Source: Vitellaria paradoxa (Eukaryota > Streptophyta > Magnoliopsida > Ericales > Sapotaceae). From it: a stretch of 64,000 nucleotides of DNA. Made by a program: the position numbers and the translations under genes. The stretch covers positions 22,393,936-22,457,935 of the forward strand of contig CM034233.1 in the NCBI GenBank assembly GCA_019916065.1, given 5' to 3'. Position 1 is the first letter of the stretch; the number at the start of each line of letters is the position of its first letter. Positions 24,269 to 38,118 of this stretch are shown in pieces. The notes beneath the pieces were generated by a model. That model did not search any database and was not told where the DNA came from. It saw only the letters and a list, made by a program, of their open reading frames with translations.

Positions 24269-24830
24269 GTTGCGGAATATTTTCATAATTTTTGACATTT
24301 ATTTTTAGTGACCAAATAACTTTGGTCGCTAAATTCCAAGCATTTGGCGACCAAATGGTCGCTAAAAGTTAACATTTGCCGACCAAATATTAATTTAGTC
24401 GCTAAAAAGTTTTAAAATATTTCCCTCCATCTTTTGGCACCAACAATGGCTTTTGGCTACCATAACATTTGGTCGCGGAATATTTTTATAATTTTTGACA
24501 TTTATTTTTAGCGACCAAATAAGTTTGGTAGTTAAATTCCAAGCATTTGGTGACTAATTGGTCGCTAAAAGTTAACATTTAGCAACCAAATATTAATTTA
24601 GTTGCTAAAGAGTTCTAAAATATTTCTTTCCATCCTTTAGCGCCAATAATGATTTTTGGCTACCAAAATTTTTGGCTACCAAAACATTTGGTCGCAAAAT
24701 ATTTTCATAATTTTTGACATTCATTTTTAGCGATCAAATAAGTTTGGTGGCTAAATTCCAAGTATTTGGCGACCAATTGGTCGCTAAAAAAATCTTTTCA
24801 TCGACCAAATATTAATTTAGTTGCTAAAAA
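24262..24830. repeat. Tandem repeat, ~205-218-bp unit, about 2.7 copies
   Basis: Units start near 24262, 24466 and 24684 with AACATTTGGT(T/C)GC. They share GACATT.ATTTTTAG.GA, CTAAATTCCAAG.ATTTGG, AACATTT and CCATC.TTT.G. Each unit contains several GGTCGCTAAA motifs. Confidence 0.8.
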
Positions 24831-26500
24831 AATGAAATGGATAAATAAAAATAATTAAATTTTATTTCTTTCTCTATTTTTCTCTCAAACAAATTTATTT
24901 ATCTCTTTGTATAATTTAAATTATATTTCATAAATTTTATTTTAACGTTTATTTATTAATTTTAATTAATTTATAAAAATTATCAAAAATTATAATCATA
25001 GATCAATAAAAGAATGTTACCAAATTAATGCTAAAACTAAATTTACCAAATTAAATTTAGATAATTTGAATGTACAATCATTTGTTGTTTCAAAGTAAAT
25101 ATATTGGAGTAACCTTTATAGTTGTATGACTTATAATCAAGTGAATATTAAACGTTTTAATATCTAATAATTGTTTAGTGTAATTTAATATTAATTATAT
25201 CAAAGTGACATTGTTTTAAATTTAAAAATAAAAATAACAAATATTATTTATTAATTTTAAGTAATTTCATTTCTTTATCTTATTAGAACTTATTTCCAAA
25301 TATAATCACCTAAAATATTTTTTTATTAGAAATAAATTCTTAAAATAGTTTTCAAAAATTTTGCTTTTTAAAATAATTTTTCAAAACTAAAACTAAATGC
25401 GACTAAATTATTTTTAAGAATATAAATACAAAATGAAGAAAAAAATATATATAGTGAGCCATGATATAACTAAATTAAAGATATGTATTAAATATGTGCT
25501 ACACATACGAATTGGAGGAAAATAAAAAAAACATTTAAAATTATTTTTAGAGGAAAATAAAAAAAAACATTTAAAATTATTTTTAGTTAAATATAATAGT
25601 TATTCATAAATTATTTACTAAATATCTATATAGTTTCATATAGTGTTTATGATTTCAAATTATTGAAACAAAAGTTAAAATAATTAAATAAAAATAATAA
25701 AATTTTTTTATCACTTTTGCTAACTAATTAGTCTATAAAGGGGTACTTCTTGCAACCAATTGGTTGGTAAAAGTGTTAAAAATTATTATAAAAAAGTTAA
25801 AGTAATTAAATAAAAATCATAAATTTTTTTTATCATTTTTGGCGACCAATTGGTCGCTAAAGGCGTACCTTTGGTGACCAATTGGTCACCAAAAGTGATA
25901 AAAATTTGTTTATATATACAAAAAAGTGTAAAATATATATACAAATAATAGTTTGTTCTAATGGTCAACCACATGAACTTCCAAAGAAATAGGCACGAGT
26001 TAGAATCTCAACAACAACAAAAAAAATCTCAAAAATATAAATTCAGCATGTGGTGGAATCATAGGTCGACAAGTGTCATAACACAAATTGCCATGTGGCA
26101 TGATGACATGTCAGTAAATGATGCCACGTGACGCCACATTTGAATTTTTATTTTTTTTAAAATTAATTCAAATTTCTTATTAAAGACCCTTTTAGCGACT
26201 AATTGGTCGCCAAAAATTAACATTTGGCGACCAAATTTTTTGTCGCTAAAGGTAAACCTTTGCCGACCAAATATATGTTGGTCGCCAAAAGTGTATCTTT
26301 TAGCAACCAAAGTTTGGTCGATAAAAAATATACTTTTACCGACCAAATATATTTTTGGTCGCCAATACTTTCTGCCACTAACCTTTGCCGACCAACAGGC
26401 GACCAAATTATATTTGGTCGGTAAAAGTTTTAGCGACCAAAAAATAATTTTTTACGACTAAATTTTTGGTCGCTAAAAGTGTTTATTATTGTAGTATGCC

Positions 26501-29500
26501 AAAAAAAAAAAAAAAAAACTAAGATAAGAGAAACTAAAAATTGAATTTTTTAACTAAAGAACCTTAGTCTATTTTTGAACATGGTATATTAAATCTATAC
26601 CTTAAGAATATTATATTAAAAGAATTATCACACCATATATCATGAAACAAAAAAAATCATAAAATTAAGCATTTTTATTTCATGAATTGTTTTCATAATG
26701 TAGATATAGAAATGAAAATACTAAAGATGTGTGTGAAGGAAATATCATATATCATGCAATAAATTCGCATCATCATATACTAGTGCATCTTTCTCATGCT
26801 CTCAATAAATGGAATATTGAATTACACTTGAAAGGTAATGGAAAAATCTTGTACTTTTCAACCAAATGCTCCCTAATTTTGCAATTCTTAACTATTTTCA
26901 ATTTGATCGAAATTAAGCACATTATTTTATTTATCTATTTATTTATTTATTTATTTTTACCTCTAAGCTTGTTTTAGTCATTTTTTTTTTTACAGTAGAA
27001 CACAATTCCTAGCAATCTTGATTAGTATCCCACATTTATGAAAAGATAACATTTTTCTATCTTGTTGTTACTGAAAGAGTGATTATTTTGATGATCAACA
27101 TGTTAATAAGAAACTTGTTTTTGTGGCTTGTTAACTCAAGTAAATGAACTCATGAATAAAAAACAATGATTTGCTAACTCTAGTCTTCTATACAAAAATA
27201 TATTCTTATTGTGATTAGATGTATGACAGAAGTTTCAATGAAATATTCAATACATATGATTTTTTTCTTTTTTAGATGGATGGGATGTCATAGGCCTAGG
27301 AGTAGATTTTTAATATAAAACTCAATTTGGAATGTAATCTTAGATAAGATAAGTAAAAAATTCTCATAGTTTCTTAGTTTGTTCAATGATACAATTATTT
27401 CCTTTTGAGGTTCTCAATCTCATTCGACATTAGAAAACTTTTGTTAGATGTCTTTTAGAACTTAAAATTCGGAATCTCAGACAAAATATGTCTTCACACT
27501 CAATCTTAAGATCTACGCATTTTCTACTCACTGGAGTGAGCTTCCAGTGACCTTTCCACCACTTTTTCGGCGAAACTCTCTGTAGCGGTGGTGCTTTCAA
27601 TGTTTTTTTCTCGACTTCCTTTGAGCTTTTTACGACGAATAGGGTTTCTGACTTTTCAGAACCTTCAAAATAATGTTGTTTTATTGTATTGTGTTTTGGA
27701 TTTAAAACCTTCAATACTATACTTTGTGACACCTTAGTCAAGGTCTAATAATATAAAATCGAACTCATTATTTTATTAATGAATTTACCGATTACAGTAA
27801 TAAACTTAACAGACTCTTTGCACAAAATATGAGTTTTGTACACTGATTTGTTTATTTTTTCTTTAAAATATGTGTATATGTATATATGTATATATCATTC
27901 ATTAACTATTTGTAATTATTCATAACATAAATAGATGTAAAAGTAAATTTATAAAAACTAATATATGATTTAAATAATTTTAATTTAAAATTTTTAACAT
28001 TTCGGTTTTCACCATTATCAAACATTGCAAGAATTGTATGGCCACAAAAGAAAACAAATCACGCATTGTCACTTCCATGTCTGTTGTTGAAATTGAGCTC
28101 GGATGGGAGAGATCTGCAAATATAATGCTTCACAAATTGATCCGTAAGAATTTAGCTCTATCATCACTATGCCCTCCCTATCTTTGTCTCCCTAACTGGT
28201 ATATAAATATTCTATATTTCATTTATTAATTATATTTTTCACCTATATTATTAGGGGTGCGTTTAATATTCTAAAAAATACTAAAAATTTTTAAAAAGTT
28301 CTAAAAATCTCTAATACATTTTACCTACCTCATATTTTGTGAAAGTTCTATAAATTTATATATATCTCTACGTTTCTCAACAAATTTTTATTAACTCCAA
28401 TAAAATTTTTACAAATTTTAACATTCCTACAAATTTAAAAAAATTTTCAACAATTTTCAAAAAGTTCTTACATAAATCTATTCGAATAGATTTAAAGTTT
28501 AAAATTTTGATACAAAAATCAAAAAGTTTTCCCGAAATTCGTTTGAACAGACAAAAATTCATTCGAACAGAACTATTCATCTATGAAAAATGTATTTTGG
28601 TGTATGAGCTCCAAATATAAAAAAATTACCCAAATCACATTTTTTGTAATTTTTTAGAACTCCAAATGCTACCTACAGATCCACCCCAGAAGGCTATGGT
28701 GCTTCCAAGTTGCTCACACTCCGCTCATTCTGCCGAAACACATCTTATCAGGGTTTGCATTGATACTCCAATTCGCAAGATGCGCAAATGGTTCTAAAAA
28801 TTGGTCACTACCATTATGTAATAGGTCCCTCCATTCTCATTACGCTTTTGTTATTTTCTGTTACACTTTGTTATTTTTCCATACAATTACATGGATCTTT
28901 ATCGCTTTTTTAAAACCACGTTTGACCTGAGTGACCTTGAGGCATTGTCACCGTGACACAGGTAATTAATGAATTTCGTTAATTTACATGGATAAATTAC
29001 TTAGGGCATATTTGTTTGGTGGTAATAAAAGATAATTTTACTGAGATAATTTTTGCTCTTCATTAAATTAGTTTGAAAGAAGTGGTAACATTTATACAGG
29101 GGGTAAGGATTACTTCCATAGGAAGGGTAAATTGTTACTAGTAAAGAGAGGTGAGTGATATAGAGTGATCGTAAAATTATACCATTTTCTCATCATCTTA
29201 TAAACATTCATCTATACTCTGGTAAAATCTTCAAATAATATTTCTCTTATAAATAATTATAGTAAATATTATAAAATAATAATTTAGTCTAATCAAACTA
29301 AAATTAATTAATAATTAAATTATTTTATTCAAAATAATATTTAATAAATAATAATTTATTATTAAAATGATTTATTTTATTTTATAAATTAACACTTTTA
29401 AAATATTAATTTATGAGTTAAATTATTTATTTTCTCAAATTAGAATGATTTTTAATAAATAATTACTTATTAAAATTATTTAATAGATTACGTATTGTAT

Positions 29501-29630
29501 TAATATAATTTATAAAAATTAATAATTTATTTAAATAAACTAAAATTAGATGTTTTATTAAATTATTTTTATTAAAATAAAAATAATTTTTAACAAATAA
29601 TAATTCATTATTAAAATTAATTACTATTGA
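26501..29630. other. Intergenic, no gene supported
   Basis: AT-rich. A possible LTR remnant on - lies at about 27420-27800: moderately GC-rich, with GGTCACTGGAAGCTCACTCC and an open frame of 103 codons without recognisable domains. A MITE-like tract lies at about 28255-28670 (TGCGTTTAATATTC ... CTCCAAATGC). Neither is certain. Confidence 0.35.
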
Positions 29631-31420
29631 TTAAGGAAATGTACTCGTACATTTACTTTTGTAATTAAACTAAAAAAATTATTTATTATTTATTATTTTC
29701 TAACCTGACAAAAACAATTAAATATACTTAGCTTTTTATTTCATTTTTTAGTCTATAAGTGATCTTTACCTTTTACTGTGTCACTGCAAATTTAAGATCT
29801 AATCACAAGTTTGTTTTTCATAGTGACAACATGCCACGATGTCCTGTTCCTCCTACGTCATCTTTGGGAATGAATTTGCGGAGGAAAAAGGCAAAAAAGT
29901 GACAAGAAAAAAATATTTATTTTTATTATTTTATTATACTTAACTAAGTGAAAAAAATTAAATTATTTTGAAAACAATCTATTAATTATCTCTCAATTTT
30001 TTTATAACTCATTTCACTTCATTTGGCTTTCCATCATTTTTTTTCATCCTTCTACTCTTTCACTTCATTTTATTTTTCTATCATCTTGCTCTAATTATTA
30101 TTATTATTATTATTGTTATTTTTCTTGAGAAATTTGTGCTCCAAACAAGTTACTTAGCTCCATTTGGAGCTCTAAAAATGGTTGAAAAATATTGAAAATT
30201 TTTAAAAGTTATTATTTTTTATCTCGTTGTACAAATTATGAATTCATAATTTTTATTAAATTTTATTATTTTTTGTCACTCCAAACGCCCTCTTAATCTT
30301 ATATTTATCTGATAAACGAAACTCCCATTGTGCATTCTTTGAATTCTCTCACTTACGTTCATATATCTCTTCGATGGAACTTCAATGGAATAACTGTTAT
30401 AGGCAAAAGTCACACTTCCATTTTTCACTCGCTTTCTCTCTTTGTAAAGAATTAGAATAGACCATGAAAAATATTGGAACATTTTGACTCGGAGCTAAAG
30501 TTCTTACTCGTCTTTGAATTACTTGGGTTTAGATTATCTATCTATCTACTTATTTATTTATTTATTTTCCTCCAAAAAATTTAATCTTTAAATAATGTTT
30601 ATATTACTTTTTTAAACTTAATTCCTTAATTTAATTGTTTCGATTTATTCATTTTTTAAATATTTTTCTCCCTTTTTACTTTCTACTTCTATTTTAGTTT
30701 TTACTGCTTAATTTTAAATTGGTAATTGCTTTTTTTTTTTGACATATTTTTTAATATTTTATTTTAATCTTAAATAAAAAAGTAAATGTACGTAGTTGAA
30801 ATTAGTGAACGGCAGATCAATTTATTGTTTTTTGAGTGCATAGCCACAAGATCTACTCCCAACAAAGATGGTGATCAGATTGGATTAACACAAATTAAAT
30901 CATAACTAAATTGGTGTCCTTATTGAATTGTAATTCAAAATTAAAATTAAATAATTAAGCTATCATATAACTTTTGCCTAAGCCAGTTGGCCATGTGAAC
31001 GTTGCCAAGTAAAGAAATTCGCTGTGTTTAGATCATCGGTATGCTTTTTTGACGTCTTCTACAAGAGCCAGCCAGTTGAAAAAATATTGCTTATGCTTTC
31101 AGACTTGTATATGTATATATGTATAATCTCTCTAATTATTTCTTTCTTTTCAGTGTCCGTATTCTAAAAGTCTAGAAATTACTGGCGGAATTTATCAACT
31201 GATTTAAAAAGAAAAAAAAAAATGGAGTGGAAAGTGTTAGAGCTAGTCAATCTTTTCATGTGGAATCCAAATACGTTGAAGAAAGAAATTGGACAGTTGT
31301 ATTGCAATTAATGTTGTCTAAAAATTTTTATTAATGTTCTACAATTGTTTTTTTTTTTTTTGGAAAAATAATCATAATAAAATAATCAACTTAGTAGCTT
31401 ATCATTTTAAAATAATAATT
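29631..31420. repeat. Gene-less duplicon module (copy beta)
   Basis: Repeats the block order of 13.05-15.14 kb: AAATGTACTCGTAC, AAACTCCCATTGTGC, AAGAATTAGAATAGAC, GCCAGTTGGCCATGTGAAC, TTGACGTCTTC and GAAATTGGACAGTTGTATTG. A remnant of the interval that precedes the peptide genes (CAATTTATTGTTTTTTGAGTG, about 30830) survives, but no peptide exon does. Confidence 0.6.
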
Positions 31421-32329
31421 TTATGTACTACAACAAAATATATTTTAAAATGTCAAAAATTTCATCACTGAAAATTTATTTTTGATCATTAAAAGAATTG
31501 TCAATGAAACTCAGCCGTCAATAAATATCAGTTTTAGAAGATATTAACAATTACAAATTTCATTTAGTCGCTAAAAATAAAACATTTGACGACAAATTTG
31601 TTGGCAAAGACAATGTGTAGCATGCACTTTGGTCTGCAAAAGGTCAATTTTTTGTAAGTTGATATTGTTGACTTTTAGGCCTAAGCTACTATTTTTATAT
31701 GTATTTTGCATGTTTCACGACATATATATTTAGCAGACTGCTGGAAAAGAGATTGGTTAGGTGCACATTAATTCTGTCTTGATGTTTCTTATGGTTTGGA
31801 CAATAGTGAAAATCTGGTGGTATGAATTGAGATCCTGTTAGAACATATTTCAGTTGAGTTTGGTTTTGGTTAATTAGAATATGCATGCCAATGGACTAAC
31901 GTCACTTGTTAGCTTTAATCTTGCAAGCAATTGGCAATGAAAACCTCACGGTGAATATGGAGGACAGGCCAGCGATCCTTTCGCTAGTTCATTATTAATT
32001 ATTTTTTACTTTGTAACGAGGCTTTTGAATCTCGATTGAATTGTTTTAGATTTTAATCATCCTGACAGCATTAATAAAATACCGGGAGATATCACTCCCT
32101 TTCATTAGAGGAAACCAAAAAGAAAAAAGTCCACCATAGCAACCTCTTTATCAAGTACTGGGAGATATCTCTCCCTTTCACCAGAGGAAAACAAAATTAA
32201 AAAAAAAAATAAGAGTCCACTATAACTACATCTTTATTGTACTTATTGCGCCCCAGAGGCTTGTTTATTTGAGGACTTGATCCATTGTTTCAACAAGCCG
32301 AGTAGCAAAGGAACTAACAAGAGGAGAAA

Positions 32330-34574
32330 TCAGGGAGCTCCTTCGTTTTCAACGTACTTGGCATGTGGTCCAGGTTTTGAAACACTTGGCCATGCCGGCA
32401 TTCCAGATGGAGCTGCAACTAAGAAGTTGATCGCATTCGTATATTTAGTATGTATTTGGTATGGGATTAAAAATTAACTGAGTAAATATTATGGACATAA
32501 TTGCTGACTTTTTACTCTTTTTTTTTTTTCTTTTTTTTGCAATTTTGGATCAGTTTTAACTGATTGCTTGACTTTTGTAAATGTTTTATCTATTGGATAT
32601 TGATGTTGCCAGTTGGGAATTTTGCAATATTATTAAAGACTTACTATGATAGATAAATAAGCTTCATCAATGTAAAATAAGGAGAACTGATGGAAGTGGA
32701 GTTAAGTTAGCTTATGATAAAGACTGAATTTATATTGGATAATAGATGAGTTGTTCAATTAATAAGTGCGCGTTTAGAGTGGCAAAAAGTTAGTATAAAT
32801 TGATAAAAATTGTAGTATCATAATTTATGCACATATGAAAAAAGTTAAATTTTATAAAAATTTAAAAAATTCTTTGATAAAATTTGAAACTCCAAACAGA
32901 GTTTTTGTTTTTGGCACCGTTTGGTGTGCTAACAAACAAAAAAAAATAAATAAATCTTTAACAACTTTTATAAATTACTAAAATTCTCTATTACACATTC
33001 TCACCTTTATTAATTTCAAAAAATTTTAATATTTCACTACAAAAATAAAAAATCTAGAAGGAAGTTAACTGAGTGTATAAATTTTTTTGACAATCATATT
33101 CTTTAAGTTGAAAATTTTCAAACGAGTATCATTGTCGCTATTTTGCACGATTTTTTTTGAATCTGTTAGAACGGATTTGAAAAACTATATGAGAATTTTT
33201 GAATCTGTTAGAACGGATTTGAAAAATTATTCTAACGGTTACCACTCTTGAGAAAGAGAATAGAATTAATATGCAGAACATTGAGTAGTGATTTTTTGAA
33301 TCTGTTAGATTAGATTTGGGACACCGTTCTAACGGTTTTGATACTGTTTATTTCCAAAAAAGTGCAATTTGGCAAAAACACCAAATATTATTTTTTATCG
33401 CAAATCACATTTTATCTATTTTTTTTCTTATTTTTTAATCACTTCAAACCCACACTTAAATGATTCAATAAAAAAAAACAATGGAATGGAAACAATCGTT
33501 TTATAAGCATATATGAATCTATAACTCTTCCGTACAATCCATTATTAAAAAGAAAAAAACACGCTATCAAAATCCAACCACAAATTGGCATAAAGGAAAT
33601 TAAATTTCGGTGAAGTGATAGAAAAAAATCAAAATAAAAGTAAAGGAGCATTTGGAGGAGGAGGAGGAGGAGATAGTTTTTAGGAAGTTTTGGTCATTTT
33701 TGGCAAAAGTTGCATCTTATGTGTTTGGAAAAATAAAGAGAAATTTTTAAGGAACTTTTAAGAACTTTTAAGAATTTTTAATAACTTTTACCCTAATGGG
33801 AAAATGCTTAGTTTGGTTTGGTTTAACAATTTTTACGTGTTTGGCAAAAATTTTAATAATTTTTAAAAATTTTTAGGTTGTTTAATAAAAAATTTGGAGA
33901 ACTTTTTAAGCATTTTTAGAAACTTTTGATTGTTCAGTAAAAAAGTTAGAGAAATTTTTAAAAATTTTTAACAACTTTTGAGATATTGCCAAATGCCAAA
34001 TAAAAAAAAAATGAAAGTTACTAAACTCTCTCCCTTTCTCTCTCTCTCTCTTAGCCAGCTTCTAAACGCACCCTAAACTCCTTAAGCTAATTTAGTGGGT
34101 TAGGACTCATTTCCTCAATAAGATGGTGTGTTCGATTCCCACCTCGCACTAACTCTTAACTACAAATTAATAATCTTCTACAACTGCGAAAAAATAAAAA
34201 AAGAAATTAAAAAAGAAAATTCAATCACAAAGCACAATATATGCGAAGAACGTTGAGAGAGAGGGGATGAAATATAGTAAATTTGCATTGTATTTTATTA
34301 AAGCGTACCATCCATTTGGTACTTTGATTACTCCGCTTGTTGCAAGTCATTGAAATCAAGGACAATAATAAAAGTATGAATATAGAAATAAATATTCAAA
34401 TTATTTGATGCGATGACGACAAAAAGGCTAATACTCACGGGGAGGCAGAAACAATTTTCTGGATTCTGGCTTTGGGAGTACTGCAGCATCAAACGCAATC
34501 AGGGTACTGAAAAGGTTGAAGAGGATGGTTATCGACAGTAGGATACGACAAACAAGCCAGAGCCTAAGGGCCAT
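32330..34574 (-). CDS. Small secreted peptide precursor D1 (two exons, 72 aa)
   Basis: Exon 1 is 34439-34574 (ATG at 34574-34572) and exon 2 is 32330-32412, with the stop at 32332-32330. The 2,026-bp GT-AG phase-1 intron splits a Pro codon, and the joined frame is exactly 72 codons plus stop. Exon 1 encodes a signal peptide (MALRLWLVCR, then LLSITILFNLFSTLIA) and a KPESRK stretch. Exon 2 encodes PPSGMPAWPSVSKPGPH and the tail AKYVENEGAP. Exon structure, signal peptide and tail are shared with D2. The GPSA core of D2 has become PPSG, and a 10-residue segment between VS and KPGPH is missing. There is no Cys after the signal peptide. A likely secreted peptide or peptide precursor of unknown function; I do not recognise the family. 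The + strand frame over exon 2 is an antisense shadow. Confidence 0.72.
32766..33440. mobile_element. D1-specific insertion(s), MITE-like
   Basis: Sequence absent from the homologous D2 intron. It begins GTGCGCGTTTAGAGTGGC and ends near CACTTCAAACCCACACTTAA, an inverted-repeat style end. Inside, TTTGAATCTGTTAGAACGGA is repeated. Probably two nested AT-rich elements. Confidence 0.5.
34085..34215 (+). mobile_element. tRNA-like SINE in the D1 intron
   Basis: An A-box-like TAGTGGGTTAGG (about 34094) is followed about 35 bp later by a B-box-like GTGTTCGATTCCC, then a short unique part and an A-rich 3' end (about 34188-34215). The same element sits at the homologous place in the D2 intron, so it predates the duplication. 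It is antisense to the host gene. Confidence 0.6.
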
Positions 34575-34640
34575 TTCTTGCTTTTGTCTTTCTATACAAC
34601 GTTGGTGATTTACTATAAAAGACCCAGCTCCAAGCCTCTA

Positions 34641-34647
34641 ATTTATA
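34641..34647 (-). promoter_or_regulatory. TATA box of D1
   Basis: TATAAAT on -, 67-73 bp upstream of the ATG. It is conserved at the same place in D2, with the surrounding AGCTGGGTCTTTTATAGT. Confidence 0.65.
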
Positions 34648-35440
34648 CGCTCCTCATTCTAGAGGTGGTAATTTCATTTCATTTATTTAAATTCATTAAA
34701 AACTCATCAAAATTTATAATTGTATCATTATTAACATCTATTGGGTCTATTTATATACGGATTGCACATGAGTACTCAACTATAAATATTTTTCATTATT
34801 TATTGTGCACTCTCACTACCCATATCAACTCTACTGTTCACTCTCTATTTTCACTCTCAAACTAGGAATATTGGTTACTACGTTTGGAATCCAAAAAAAA
34901 AAAATGAAAAATTTTTAAAATGTGAAATTTTGTTGGAATTTAGAGTAAGAAAAAATTATTGTGAAATGATTGTTAAATATTTATATTTGATTTGATATAA
35001 AGTTATTAAAAATTATATAAAGTGACACGTGACAAAATTTTAGTAGAAGATTTTGAAAATGTTTAGAATTTTGTGTAATTTTTTGTACAAATATCACATC
35101 AACGTTTAAAAAAATTTGCTAAAACTCGTTGTAACGCACCATTTTGATTCGTTCTAACGGATTTTAATATTTTTTAAAATTTTTTAGAGTTTGAAAAAGG
35201 TGAAACTTTTGGAATTTTTTGAAAACTTTTGAATTTTTTTGTGACTCCAAACGCAATCATTATTATAAATTAATAGGTCAAATTATTTGTATATAAATTT
35301 ATTCAAATATAATTTGAATATTAATTATGTATAATTAATTTATTTAATTAAGCACCTAATTCATATTAATCCGACACAGATCCTCCCATTCACGAGCTCC
35401 GCCTTAGACTATGGTCAGATAAATTACATTAAGGTGGTGT

Positions 35441-37235
35441 TTAGGATTCTGAAAAAATTTAAAAAAATAAAAAAATTAATATTAAAGTGATGAAAAAATA
35501 ACATGACAAAATTGATATTAAGACGTGTAACGTAAGATATGGAGTTTGAAGTTCGGCTGCCCTCCCGCCAGCGAGTCAAGGCGCGTAGTGTGCGTAATTA
35601 ATTGAGTTTGGTTTCTACGCCAAGGTTTGATTTGAAAAAGAAAAAAAAAATTCTAATTTTTTTTTATAGTTGGTTATTAGTTAATTATTAAAAAAAATTA
35701 ATTTTTTTATTTGAAAAAAATTAATTTTTAATTACTTGTCTTTCAAAGTTTAAAAGAATTTTAAAATGTAATACAGTAAATTGATCTTTAAAAAAAAAAA
35801 AGAAAATTTAGTAGCTAAAAACTGAGATTTTCTAAACGAAACTTAATTGGTAACTCAGATAGTTACTAAGGGCTCATTTGGTTTATTTTTTTATTTTTTG
35901 TTTTTTATTTTTGTTTTCTATTTTCTATTTTGAATTCATTTTCTATTTTACACTTTTGAAAATAAGAAAAATGTTCAAAACGTATTTGGTTACTTGTGTT
36001 TTCAAAATTTATTTTTAAAAATAGAAAATAGACTTACACATAAAATGAAAAATGACAAAAAATCGTTTTGAGTATTTTTAATCCAAAATAAGAAAAATTT
36101 CAAAATAACGATAATAGAGCATTTTATGTTTCTTTATTTTGAAATTTTTAAAACATAAAATGAAAATAGAAAACAAAAAATAAAAAAATAAATCAAATGC
36201 CACTTAAAATTTTTACTTTTTCTGAAATAACTGAATTCATCCTATTGCATTAAAATTTTTTTTTTAATTTTAAAGGGTAACAATATTAAATTAACAAAAA
36301 AAATTCAAAAGGTAAAAAATTTAACTTTTTTTTCTTTTCAAACAAAAAAAAGTTAATTTTTTAATTTTCAAACACAAAAAAAATTAAAATTTTAACAGTT
36401 AACTACTAACCATTTAAAAAAAATCTCTTTTTTTTTTTTTTGGCTTTCTAAAACTCAAGTCAAGTCAAGGTGTGTAGCGTGCGTAATTGACTTTGGCTCC
36501 TGGTTGTGAAGGCGTGCAGTGTGGGTAAATGGCGCCATAATTTGCAGTGTTGAACACGCTTGCTTAAACAAGAAGAACGTATGATTGGGAAGTGACGTGA
36601 AGCACAACATCCTATTGAGCGAAGTCTGACTGGATTAGTTAAAATTGGTATTGCATTAAATTGTGTAGCAGTTTAAATTCCCAAAACAATCTTTTACACA
36701 TATAAATAAAAAAATAAAATAAAAACAGCTTTATTTATTTAAAATAAAAACAGCAACATTAAATAAATAAATATAGCATGCACCGGTTTGTTATCTATTA
36801 CAAAAATTAAACCGCTTCTTATACGTTGGTTTCAAACTCAAAAAAATTAAATTTCTGTTTATACATATATAACGAAACTTACGTATAGAAATCGATGTAA
36901 TTTTTACACTGAAAAATAATCAGTGTAATATGCACCGAACGTGCCCCCCAATCCATTAAGGTTACACTACTATTGATGTGATTCTCTTCCATATTTAAAA
37001 GCCAACTCATTGGTGGACGACCTTGCAGCCCATGAGACTTGAACGGATATGTTTAGAGTTACGTAAATTTATAAAAATTAATATCTCGTATTTTGTGTAA
37101 TAAATAAAAAATTTAAATTTTATAGTTATATAATTTTTTTTTTAAAGATTTGTAGAATTTTGTATTTATTTTTTTAAGTCTAAACAGTTAATATATTGAG
37201 TGTGTTTGAAATTATATAAAATAATAATTTTATAT
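35441..37235. other. Intergenic between D copies, MITE-bearing
   Basis: No gene seen. A MITE lies at about 35869-36205. A short segment with GTCAAGGCGCGTAGTGTGCG (about 35576) recurs as GTCAAGGTGTGTAGCGTGCG at about 36465, so a stretch was duplicated around the MITE. Confidence 0.5.
35869..36205. mobile_element. MITE (family 1), ~337 bp
   Basis: The left end AGGGCTCATTTGGTTTATTT and the right end AAATAAATCAAATGCCACTT are inverted repeats of about 20-25 bp with mismatches. It is related to 38331-38664. Confidence 0.65.
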
Positions 37236-38118
37236 ACTATGACAAAACACATTTTTAGTGGTTACAAATTTTGTCACTAATTTTTTTTTTCATTAAAAGT
37301 AATGCCAATCAAACTCAATTGTTGATAAATATTGGTAGTGGAAGGGATTAGCAACTACAAATTTCATTTGGTCGCTAAAAGTAAAACATTTGGCGACAAA
37401 TTTGTTGACAAAAACAATGTTTAGCATGCATTTAATTTGGTCAGCAAAAGATCATTTTTTTTTTGGCAAGATATGTATTTTGCATGTATCATTGTACATA
37501 GTTAGCAGACTGTTGGGAATGGGATTAGTTTGGTGCATAACATTTCTGTTTTGATGTTTCTGAGGGTTTCGACAATAGTGAAAATCTGGTGGTATGAATT
37601 GAGATCCTGTTAGAACATATTTCAGTTGAGTTTGGTTTTGGTTAATTAGAATATGCTGATGGACTTTGGTTAATTAGAATATGCTGATGGACTAACGGTC
37701 ACTTGTTAGCTTTAATCTTGCAAGCAATTGGCAATGAAAACCTCAGGGTGCATATGGAGGAAGGAGCAGCTCCTTTCGCTAATTATTTTTTACTTTGTAA
37801 TGAGGCTTTTGAATCTTGATTGAATTGTTTTAGATTTTAATCATCCTGACAGCATTAATAAAATACCGGGAGATATCACTCCCTTTCATTAGAGGAAACC
37901 AAAAAGAAAAAAGTCCACCATAGCAACCTCTTTATCAAGTACTGGGAGATATCTCTCCCTTTCACCAGAGGAAAACAAATAAACAAAAAAAAAAAAAATA
38001 AGAGTCCACTATAACGACATCTTTATCGTACTTATTGCGCCCCAGAGGTTTGTTTATTTGAGGACTTAATCCATGGTTTCAACAAGCCGAGCAGCAAAGG
38101 AACTAACAAGAGGAGAAA

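Larger units (their letters stand above)
23751..26500. mobile_element. CACTA-like region saturated with a GGTCGCTAAA subterminal motif
   Basis: Dozens of copies of TTTGGTCGCTAAA or its complement TTTAGCGACCAAA occur at 23.75-24.83 kb and 25.73-26.48 kb. Right-end-like sequences CTTGTAGTA occur at about 23980 and 24087, and TTATTGTAGTA at about 26485. No transposase frame is present. The central 24.84-25.73 kb is AT-rich without the motif. The short open frames in this block are translations of the motif and not genes. Confidence 0.7.
31423..35440. repeat. D segmental duplication, copy 1
   Basis: Aligns with about 37236-40300 over its whole length. Landmarks in order: a truncated CACTA-like left end (TACTACAACAAAATATA), GAGATCCTGTTAGAACATAT, ACCGGGAGATATCACTCCC, the D exon 2, the intron, the tRNA-like SINE, D exon 1 and a 5' flank with ACCCAGCTCCAA. 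Copies differ by independent MITE-type insertions. Confidence 0.85.

Noticed and set aside
26224..26461. Open frames of 66-115 codons on both strands
   Set aside because: They are translations of repeated GGTCGCTAAA motifs in a transposon end.
27430..27741. 103-codon open frame on -
   Set aside because: Lys-rich frame without domain, in sequence that resembles an LTR remnant; not supportable as a gene.
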